From Clitopilus passeckerianus (lineage: Eukaryota > Basidiomycota > Agaricomycetes > Agaricales > Entolomataceae), in the NCBI GenBank assembly GCA_944990035.1, contig CALYLX010000136.1, positions 124,001-188,000 of the forward strand: a stretch of DNA of 64,000 bases, given 5' to 3'. Shown here piece after piece: positions 56,014 to 64,000 of the stretch. The notes under the pieces were generated by a model, which worked only from the letters and a program-made list of their open reading frames with translations, searched no databases and was not told where the DNA came from. Both the position numbers and the translations under genes were made by a program. Each line of letters starts with the position of its first letter. Position 1 is the first letter of the stretch.

Positions 56014-58612
56014 TCAGACTTTGCGATCGTCTCCAGCTTTGTCAATTGCCAATCGCAACAGGTCTCCATCTTTCATATCCTTGAACTTTGGAAATGGTCA
56101 ACGTATACCGAATCATTCCAAGAGACACTTACCGTCAATTCACGGGTTCTGTGCAAACTTTCGATCTCGTCAATGCGATCTCGAACGTTGTCTAGCAGTT
56201 CCTGGAAGCCTTCCTCGTTGACTACATCCCGAGCTGCATGGAGGACCAACATGGAATCAGGTCGAACGTTGTGCTGAACCTAACGATGATGAAAGATGAT
56301 TCATGAGTTAACCTCCTTGGACAATGCGAAGAGACAAACATCAATAGCAATGACGTTTATGCGATCGAGTTCTGTTCAGACTTGTTAGAGCTGTAACAAA
56401 TGCACTCATAATGAATGACCAACCTTCCATGAAGTCTGCACGAGTCATCAATTGCCGACAGCGGTACTGGTGCAACGATTAATCGTCCGTGGACTTCATT
56501 TCAATTGAAACGGGACGCACCCAAGATATGACAGGGAGAGGCAGCTCATTGTCCACCCGTTCACCTGCTGCAATGCGTTCATCTCGCTCCTTTTCTTGCT
56601 CCTCCCGGAGTTTGACAAATTCTTGAAGGAGTAGCCATGAGCAGGAGCTCCATTTTTGCTAGGCAGGGGATGAATAACATATTTCCACCGGAAACTGACT
56701 GACGCACCTCATCCATGACATCGTCGTCGCAGTCGGGAATTAATCCTGGATAGCACACACAAGTACATTAGCATTTGTTGCAAGTAGTAAGGTTCGAGTT
56801 CTGACCGATTTGGCTGAGCAGCCATGCCTTCTCAACACTTTGGAGATGGTTAGCCATGTCTTGCATATTCCTGGCCTTAGCCACCTAGAGGGAGGAAGAA
56901 ACCCATAAGGGCAAATCTCTAAAACCGGCGGATCTTACGAACTTTGTTCAAATAGGATAATCGACCACCGACAGCTTCGACAGCCTCATTACAGTCTTCA
57001 GGACTGCAAGGTGCACGGCCGCCGCTGATTCGCATTTTATTCACAGCGTACACCGATTCCTTTGCGTTAAGATCGTAGATTGATAGGACGTGCATCCGAC
57101 TTCCATTTTTGCCTAAAGGTAGAAGTAAGTAAAGCCCATATACATCAGTAAAAGTGCATACGCATGACATTGAATGGCCAGAAGTCGTCTCTGAAGCTTT
57201 CCGTCAGCAAGTGTCAGGGAAAATAGAGGTTTGCTTACGTGCTGAAGACCAGGGTGCAAATACCTATGCAAGAATTGAAGGAATATTCTTGGATACCCAG
57301 GAAGATGCATGCACTTACCACTTGCTGCCCAGGACTCGGCTCTTTGCTGGAGCTGGAGGATCATGTTCCTGCCCTCGTCGTCATTCTTGAAGAAGTGAAT
57401 GTTATTGATGATCAGAACCAGGGGACGGCCAGTCCTCCTTGCGGAACGAAGTGCGACCTTCTCCAGCTTGTTCATAGCTAGAGGCAGTGTATAAGATTGC
57501 GTTTATAGACTTGCTTTTGCAAATGCAGACGAACCTCTTTCGATATCAAGAGCAGGACCGCCTTCTCTGGGATCGCGTCGTTGGAACAGGCCTGTCTGAG
57601 AGTCTTCGTTGAACTCGTAGTTAAGAGCTTTTCCAAGACGAAGTCGGAAGACTTCAAGGTCGGGGTGAGCGTCACACATCGCGACACCCTCTGCTTGGCA
57701 AGCAGCCATGGAGTCAAATATCATCGTTCCTTTTCCCGAGCCCTACAGAGAAAGCGTCAGTCAACCAGCATAAATGTTCGAGCGATGCTCTTACTTTGGG
57801 ACCAAGCAGGACGAAATAATGACCAGGTTCACGTCCCTGTACAATACGATCGATGAGGTCTTGCTCGGAACGTCGTAAGTTCTCTGTCCAGGGTGTTAAT
57901 TCGTCGAAGGTAGACAAGGTTTCATCTGCATCCGGCGGTCGTTTTGTTTGGTGGGTAGCAAGTTCAAGGGCTGGATCATATCCAGGTGCGAACGCGTCCT
58001 CGATCTAGGCATTGTGCGCACAATGTGAGCGAGACTCTCGAAGGACCCCTTGAAGATCGTACCTTGTCGAGGACCCGCTTTTTATACCAGGTGAGGTAAC
58101 CGATACCTCCAAGGAAGACTAGATTTCGCGTGGCCCTGTCAACAAACACGGATATCACGTAGGTCGGCTGTATTGCACCCACCAACACCAAGTCCAACCA
58201 GCGTTGTCAAGCCCGCATCCATCATCGCAGAGCCAGTGATAGTTCCATTACCTCCTCCTCCTCCTCCAAAAGGACCACCGCCTGGTGGGTTAAAAGGTGC
58301 ATTCAGGAAAGAACTGCCTTCGTGTACTTCATGTCGAGCATCACGGCCCGTAACATGATGCTGAGGAATTGGCGCCGGCGCTTTTTTGGTTGTTGGTATC
58401 GGTGTCGGCTTCGGTTTTGTGTCAACATGGGAATGCTGGCTCGGGTTCGGGCCCTCCGTCGAGGATGAATACACTGGTCGAGAAGGTGTGTAAAAGCGCT
58501 CCGTTCTCCACGTGGGGTACGGGCGTCTAAGAGATTGACGTCCTGAAGCCAATGTGCTGGTTTTCAGCCCGAAATTGGAAAGGAGCCGCACATGGGATGA
58601 TATCGGATTCAT
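56014..58612 (-). CDS. Mitochondrial-type membrane-anchored AAA-like P-loop ATPase
   Basis: Fifteen exons (58612-58183, 58118-58063, 58004-57795, 57742-57535, 57477-57319, 57263-57239, 57190-57162, 57112-56943, 56884-56806, 56745-56708, 56658-56521, 56466-56424, 56371-56340, 56279-56133, 56079-56014) total 1830 nt, 609 residues. The Arg/Ser-rich N-terminus (SLRRPYPTWRTERFYTP) fits mitochondrial import. A Gly-rich hinge and one membrane helix (VVFLGGIGYLTWYKK) follow. The P-loop is FVLLGPKGSGKGTMIFD. The Walker B position reads LVLIINNIHFF, with Asn-Asn where Asp-Asp/Glu is usual, so hydrolysis may be altered. Then come DDFWPFNVM and RMHVLSIYDL of the sensor region. I recognise the fungal family but not a studied member; a role in mitochondrial protein or nucleic-acid handling is a guess. 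Exons 6 and 7 are 25 and 29 nt. Confidence 0.82.
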
Positions 58613-58870
58613 AGTGCAGAACAAAGAATGTGCATAGAAAGGAGCGAGTATTTAGTGGTGCGGCCGAGGCTATGCTCAGCGCGTCTTCAACGTCAAGTGT
58701 AAGTTTTGTTTTGCCGTACACGTGCCTGCGCCACGACGCGAAAGATGGACACTTACGGTCGCATCTTCGTCTATGGCATGAAAGTATGTGCATTGCTAGC
58801 GACATCCATTAAAATTGAGTAATACAGGTATTAAGTGCGAATTCCTAGAAAAATCAAGACGAATGAACAT

Positions 58871-60068
58871 TCAAGGATGTCCTCGCTTCCGCTTATTACT
58901 GCGAGTGCAAGGCTTGTCAATGTCAATTGCCTCAGGTTCGGATACAGGCGGTGCCTGCGTCAAGGCCAGCTTGGCTCTCGCAGCACGACGCTCCTCCCTT
59001 TTCCTGAAGCGCCGATTGTCAGCTCTTGTATACATGACGAAAAGGGAAGAACTGCTACTAACTTTGCTTTGATCTCAGCTTTACGCTTTGCTATGGCCGT
59101 CATCGCTTCTTGCTGCCTCCGTGCTTCCGCCATCTGGAGTTCGTCCCTTGCCCTTTCCTCCTCCTCTTCTTTCCTAGCGGCGTCCTTTGCATCAAGTAGA
59201 AAGTCAGACCAGGTCTTGATGTCATTCTCGCTCTCGAAGTGATAGGTACCGTCCCATAGTCGCTGGTCATCCTTCATTCGTTGGACGATACTAGACTCGA
59301 TCGCATTACGTGTAGAGACGAGTTCCCTTAGAGTACCAACCGAGTCTCGCAGCCTATCCGCAGCAGTTTCAATGAGAGCCTGGGCACTGTCAATGTCCGC
59401 CTGAAGTGAGGGCATATCATTGATGAGTTTTGTAAGTTCCCGACGGACTTGACGGACGTCCTTGGGGCCTGGTACAGGGGGTGGAGAAGGGATCCTGGGT
59501 GCCGGTTCTTCCTCGGGCTCACCTGAGCTTGCAACTTCTCGTGCCCAAACAGCTGCACGCCGGCGGGCTTCTTTAGAATGCTGCATGGCCGACATGTCCA
59601 TCCTAAATTTTCCTGGGGCAATTTAGTATATTCCGAAAGAAGAAGCTAAGATGACAGGTTTACTAGATTCAAATGTGCAACTTTCATCACTGGACGAATC
59701 CCAGAGTGATGAACCGTCGTACGTGGTTGGTCGGAAGTTTTGAAGCCTAGGTTTCTTTATGGTCTTGATCGTGACGATTGGCTTCTCCGGCCTGGTCAAA
59801 GAAACGCATAAGTATTCGCGTGCATATATGTAAGAGGATGAGCATACCTAGGCAAACCGCTGGGATATTTCTTCAGGAGAGCTCTGATGATTTCCGTGCT
59901 TTTGAGAGAGGCCTTAATGCCTTCCTTCTGTGAGATCGATGAACATCACGAAACACGTTGTACCAGGACACTCAACGTTACCTTTGCAACTTGCTGTAGT
60001 CTTTGTCGAGGCATGCTTTCCAGTGCATGTTTATCGTAAACAGCGCCTGTTGCTTGTGCTTGCACCAT
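58871..60068 (-). CDS. SAP-like N-terminus plus coiled-coil protein, copy A
   Basis: Five exons (60068-59982, 59927-59848, 59791-59715, 59612-59063, 59003-58871) total 927 nt, 308 residues. The N-terminal 60 residues form a helix-turn-helix like a SAP DNA-binding motif: ESMPRQRLQQVAK, then KEGIKASLKSTEIIRALLKK. An intron falls exactly between VAK and KEG. A basic linker follows, then long coiled coils (SLQADIDSAQALIETAADRL; KDAARKEEEEERARDELQMA; IAKRKAEIKAKKREERRAAR), and a basic tail SNKRKRGHP that may be a nuclear signal. The intron 59613-59714 is 102 nt, longer than most here. It lies divergent to a gene with the same N-terminal architecture at 60606. Function unknown; chromatin or spindle association is a possibility only. 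Confidence 0.78.
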
Positions 60069-60605
60069 GATCTGTCAATGGCAATAGTTTTGTGGGTGGA
60101 GTCAATGATAACTTTTGAAGATGAGATTGTGAAAGGTCAAAAGTGCTTTATGGGCGTCGAGCGTGCTGGTCTTCGCGATGTACAGCATAATAGACCAAAA
60201 ATGGGTTACAATAGGCGCTTGGACTGGTCGACGCTTGTTCTTTGTTCTCCGCTTACAATTTGATCGCACTATGACCCGCTTTTGGCAGCCACCCTCCTCA
60301 ATTGGCCTCTAGATTTCAGGGGTTTTGACCTCATGCTTTGCCCAATTTGCTGTATTAGACATGGAAAAACACTGAAAAAATCAGTGCGAGTGCATGGGGT
60401 TATTCGGCAGCAGCCTTGCTTTGTTCAATCAATTCCGACTCGCTTTGACCTATAAGGACCACTCTGATTGTCAGGCTCGTGCACGAGACAAAGCAACGGG
60501 CTATGGCCAATTTGTCCCTCTAACCATCCTTTATCTTCAATGGACTTGTTTTCCTTTCAACCACAAACAATTCTTCCCACCCCCCCACTCCCTACCACGA
60601 CCAAA
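60069..60605. promoter_or_regulatory. Divergent promoter region between the two SAP-like genes
   Basis: 537 bp between start codons. The part next to 60606 has a C-rich tract (about 60578-60600) just before the ATG. No gene is supported here; the frames at 60003-60263 and 60394-60630 have no domain. Confidence 0.45.
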
Positions 60606-62673
60606 ATGTCCAAATCTCTCAACAAGCTAGGTCGCCCAGCTTTACAGAAATTAGCCAAGGTAAGCTGGTGATAGTACCGAACCCATCTGCAATATCTTAG
60701 TGTCTGCTATTAGAAACACGGAATCAAAGCCAATCTGAAGTCAGACGTAATCATCGAGCTACTCATTCAGCGGTCAGCCCAAGAAAGGTAGCATGTCCTT
60801 CCTTTCATCAAAATATGCTCATATATCAGCTTCAGTGGGCCAAACCATGAGCCATCGAGCACTATTCTTCTGCCCAAACTCAAGAGAACCCAGGCTAACT
60901 CTCGCTTGAGCCCGGCAACCAAGGCAGGACCAAGTTATCCACCATCTCGGAAAGGTACATCCAACACGAGAGAAATCGCTGACAATCTAAAAGGTGCGAT
61001 TAATGGTACGCTCTAAAATCAGTTGTCAGTGTTTTCTACGGATACTAATCACTCTGCCGAAGGCGAAGCAGGCTTTCAACACGGCCAATCACCAATCGAC
61101 GAAGAAGCTGTCGCCCAAGCACTCCTTCTTGCAAGTCGACCTCGCAGCCGATCAGTATCTCGTGGAAACGCTCCACACGGGCAACCTATTTCTCTCCCTG
61201 CAGGCCCACTTGACCCAACTCCCAAAGCGGGTTCTGAGGAAGACCCTTCAGATGAAGGCGGACGCTCAGCCTGGTCCATTTCCAACTACGGATGGAACAC
61301 TCCAGAAAGCTCCCGTGCCAACACTCCTGAACCCGAAGTGGACCCATCAGTCCTCCGAACCACCGTCGACCACATGGCCCAACTCCAGGCCGCCGGAGAC
61401 AAGATGAAGGATCAACTTCGTCAATGTCGTCAAATGGCCCATACGCTTAAGGAACGAGCCACGACACTCAGAGAGGCGGCCAGGGCAGAGAGGGCCAATC
61501 TAGAACGTATTAAGGCTTATACTTCCTACTGGAGTAGGACACGGCCAGGCGGGTGGTCATACGAGGAGGTTTGGGAAGGCATATTGCGTGTTCATACTGA
61601 AACGGAAATGGAGATTACTGAGAGCGACGAAGAGGAGGATACCGAGCCTGTCTTATACATGGGCCCTCCGCAACAGTATGTCTCCTTGGATACTTCTCCG
61701 CTGGAGTACACGCTTATCCATTGTCAAGGATCCCCGACAAGAAAGATACCCAAGATCATCCTGATGATGAATTCAACATGGATACCCTAATCACAGCGGA
61801 GAACTTGTATGTCTTGTCTCTCCACCCCACTCTCCGACTTCCTCTCTTAACTGAATATATAGTGATCGTGCAGTTGCGGCGGCGATGAAATGGTACCCGA
61901 CTTCAATATGGTCTCGGTAGCTCACCTCGCTGACTCTCTCTACCGTCCTATTCTATAGGGTCTCCACTGAGCGGTATAGGCGCACTTCCCCCAAACTAGA
62001 TCTGAGTGAGTTCGACAGGCTCCTTGAGGATACTGCCGAGAACTCTATGTATGCTTCTCTCCTTTCGTCAAAAGCACGAATCACTAATGCTGTCCTCTCA
62101 GAAACGAAAATGCAAAGATTGCGAAACGATTAGTGCAGGATACCAGCATATCGTAAGTTAGTACCCAGTTACAAAATGCATACCCACCTAACTTCCCCTC
62201 CTTCAAGTCCTGCATTTGTCGACGGGGTCAAAAGAATACTCATTGGGCGAGAGCATGTCAAGTTGGCTGGGGCGCAAGACAAATCCAAAAACACTCTGAA
62301 GCGTACACGTGAGGAGGCGGGACTCGATGAAACACCGGTAGAGGAACAAGAAAGGCGGAATCCTCGCCCCAGGATTGTTCGGGCATTATCTCCTGCCAGG
62401 TTTCCTACCCCTTCCCCTCGCCACTCACCAACCCCCATGTATGAACGGCGGCATGTCGTTTTGGACCGGCTACAACTTGCCGGACCTCAGCTGTGTCGAC
62501 GCCACGATAAAGGCAAGCAAAAAATGACTGCCAAAGAGGTGGAGAGGATGCAACAGGAAGAACAGGACCGTAAGCTCGCTTGGCAGTTGTAAGTCCACTC
62601 CGTGCTCGATTCGGCACAGCAGCTGATACCCTCCATCAGTGCTGTTGGACCACAGGGGGTTCTTGCCCTATGA
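60606..62673 (+). CDS. SAP-like N-terminus plus coiled-coil protein, copy B
   Basis: Ten exons (60606-60659, 60714-60787, 60836-60954, 61030-61675, 61729-61806, 61863-61892, 61959-62048, 62102-62152, 62208-62588, 62640-62673) total 1557 nt, 518 residues. The N-terminus MSKSLNKLGRPALQKLAK, then KHGIKANLKSDVIIELLIQR, is a SAP-like motif, split by an intron at the same point as in copy A. A Ser/Arg/Pro-rich linker (RPRSRSVSRGNAPHGQP), an acidic part, a coiled coil (LRTTVDHMAQLQAAGDKMKD; AATTLREAARAERANLERI-type) and a basic, Arg/Pro-rich C-terminal half follow. The last intron (62589-62639, donor gtaagt) overlaps a TAA; if unspliced the protein would end at 62590. No enzyme motif. A nuclear role is likely from composition; function unknown. 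Confidence 0.76.
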
Positions 62674-62918
62674 TATTGTTGATGCAAGGACTCTGTCCGT
62701 TCATATTCGTACTCATATACCCTTCTAATTTTATCTTATACCGTGTAATGTTTTCGCGTCTTGGGTCATCATCATTTATTCTTTTCTTCGGTATACCATT
62801 ATTCTCGTATATATACCTTCATATATTTTGGACTTAATATCAAGTTGAGGATCAAGTCGCCCTTGGAGACTACCCCCGTACGAGAATACGGCAAAGTCGC
62901 GATGAAAAAAAAATAATC

Positions 62919-63415
62919 TCAGAACGTTCCTTCTCCGGTGTTCTGCCTGTACCATCCGTTGCCCGACGGGGTGAGGTTGTAGCAAGTATTAGTCTGAGGG
63001 ATCTGCTGGATACCAGTAGGGCAGGTATTTCGGGTAAATGATACCCAGATAGTATAAGGCAGCCATGTGCCATCCGGGTTGTCGATAATGACGGACTTGT
63101 AGGTGGAAGGGAGGGCAGTCAGGCATGTCTGGAATGCGCGGTCAACAACACTGAGCGCAATTCCACCCGAGGCGCAGTTTTGGCCTGCATAGAAGACAAT
63201 TGTCGGGTTGGTTGCTATTGCCGATCGCTCAGTCATTCGCGGCGCCTGGGCCCAGGCTCTTCTGATATTCTGGCGCCTGTGGGGTGTGGAGGATTAAGTA
63301 GAACCATCGATCTGAATCAGACGAATGGACGTACAGCAGGAATAAAGGCACCTTCAACAGTAGCAGAAACTGACATGGCAGCGACCACAGTGGCTGCAGT
63401 CAAAAGAGAGACCAT
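62919..63415 (-). CDS. Small secreted protein of unknown function
   Basis: Two exons (63415-63335, 63269-62919) total 432 nt, 143 residues. The N-terminus MVSLLTAATVVAAMSVSA is a signal peptide; cleavage is likely after an Ala near residue 18-23. A dibasic NIRRAW follows. The mature part has four cysteines (QNCASG, FQTCLTAL, RNTCPTG, NTCYNLT), which could form two disulphides, and ends SGNGWYRQNTGEGTF. The acceptor after GGCGCCAG was chosen because the first AG (at 63277-63278) leads to a stop after 15 codons. I do not recognise the family; small, Cys-containing secreted proteins are abundant in mushroom genomes. Confidence 0.78.
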
Positions 63416-63456
63416 GGCCTTGAATACTAGAGCGAGCCAGTTCAGTATTGTCTAGC

Positions 63457-63465
63457 CTTTATAGC
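63457..63465 (-). promoter_or_regulatory. TATA box of the small secreted protein gene
   Basis: CTATAAAGG on the minus strand, about 42-50 bp upstream of the ATG at 63415. Confidence 0.55.
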
Positions 63466-64000
63466 AAGGTAGAGCGAGTTGCCCAGGTGATTATTCATAC
63501 AGAACTGTTTTGGGTATCTTGTGGCAATTCCGGGAGCAGACCAATCCTTGACAGGTCCCAGTGAAGAAGCAAGAGATAGAGAAGCTCACAAGACAATACC
63601 AACTTTCTGAACGGCCGAAACAGAAGTGACATTTTGGCATGGGCTCGGAGGGCGCCTTAGATCTGTGCTTTCAGAAGTTGATTCGCTTGATATCATATCG
63701 ATGCTAAGGGGAGTACGCGTCCGTCTGTAAGCCCAGATTGTTTCGATCTGGTACCAGGTCCAAACCGATGCCCGGGAGCCTCATTCAAAGTTCGATTCTG
63801 GCTGCTGTTGGGACCAGAATCACCAGATAAAAACGAGTGAAGTCGGACTCGAGAGCATGGAGGTTCTGATCATACGGCTTAAGCCTACCCAGACTCTCGT
63901 AAATCCCCAGCCACCTGCTAGTGATACTTGATGAATCGCTGTTCTAACTCCCAAAAGTAAATCGTTCTCGACATTACAGGCCCATCTGCGCAGTCCAGGT
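63466..64000. other. Upstream region of the small secreted protein gene
   Basis: No gene recognised up to the end of the window. Confidence 0.5.

Noticed and set aside
58119..58182. Apparent frame shift in the AAA ATPase after GLGV
   Set aside because: An ordinary GT-AG intron (donor gtgggt, 64 nt) joins GLGV to VFLGGIGY and removes the problem.
1..64000. Transposons, CRISPR arrays, prophage or bacterial operons
   Set aside because: No terminal repeats with a transposase or reverse transcriptase, no regularly spaced repeats, and intron-rich eukaryotic genes throughout.

Overview
The window reads as nuclear DNA of a filamentous basidiomycete, most likely an agaricomycete. Genes are dense and sit on both strands. 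Nearly all are cut by many short (about 48-65 nt) GT-AG introns. Several proteins are typical of agaricomycetes: a SAP/F-box-like protein with Trp-Trp repeats, a TmpA/NRPS-like membrane flavoprotein, a phenylalanine ammonia-lyase and PHO85-type cyclins. One nuclear tRNA-Gly(GCC) has a 12-nt intron. I see no transposon, CRISPR array or prokaryotic feature. For most genes I joined exons by hand and checked that exon lengths sum to a multiple of three.

Layout. 0-8.6 kb: tail of a glycosyltransferase-like gene, a D-2-hydroxyacid dehydrogenase, a coiled-coil protein, the SAP/F-box/repeat protein, an F-box-type gene with a frame break, and a 15-exon aldo-keto reductase. 8.8-12.8 kb: mitochondrial arginine-specific carbamoyl-phosphate synthase large subunit. 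14.4-24 kb: TmpA-like membrane protein, oligoribonuclease head-to-head with a prenyltransferase-alpha-repeat protein, the ER quality-control protein HRD3/SEL1L, and a DEK_C/SWIB chromatin protein. 24.3-32.5 kb: C2H2 zinc-finger protein, a second aldo-keto reductase with the same 15-exon structure, an FAD amine oxidase, and phenylalanine ammonia-lyase. 33.6-48.3 kb: rRNA-processing nuclease FCF1, a DUF1917 protein, a ~1966-residue acidic nuclear-type protein, an IMPACT-domain protein, RER1 head-to-head with a TDA10-like P-loop kinase, and a GNAT acetyltransferase. 51-64 kb: PHO85-type cyclin, tRNA-Gly, NAB2, a mitochondrial-type AAA ATPase, two divergent SAP-like coiled-coil genes, and a small secreted protein.

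Two signals stand out. First, at least seven genes can be read through only if one base is supplied at a defined point. Every break has the same sign (one base missing). One is in the essential gene FCF1 and one lies just before the MIO active site of PAL. This looks more like a base-calling property of the assembly than gene decay. Second, the window is unusually rich in microexons: 6, 8, 10, 11, 15, 15, 17, 17, 17 and 18 nt. The 8-nt exon carries the first base of a catalytic Asp codon in the oligoribonuclease. In RER1 a 10-nt and a 6-nt exon follow each other. Automatic gene callers would probably miss these.

Most genes are housekeeping: arginine synthesis, RNA turnover, 18S rRNA processing, poly(A) RNA export, ER retrieval and degradation. 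The group from 25.8 to 32.5 kb (aldo-keto reductase, FAD amine oxidase, PAL) could serve amino-acid or aromatic metabolism, but co-function is only a guess.
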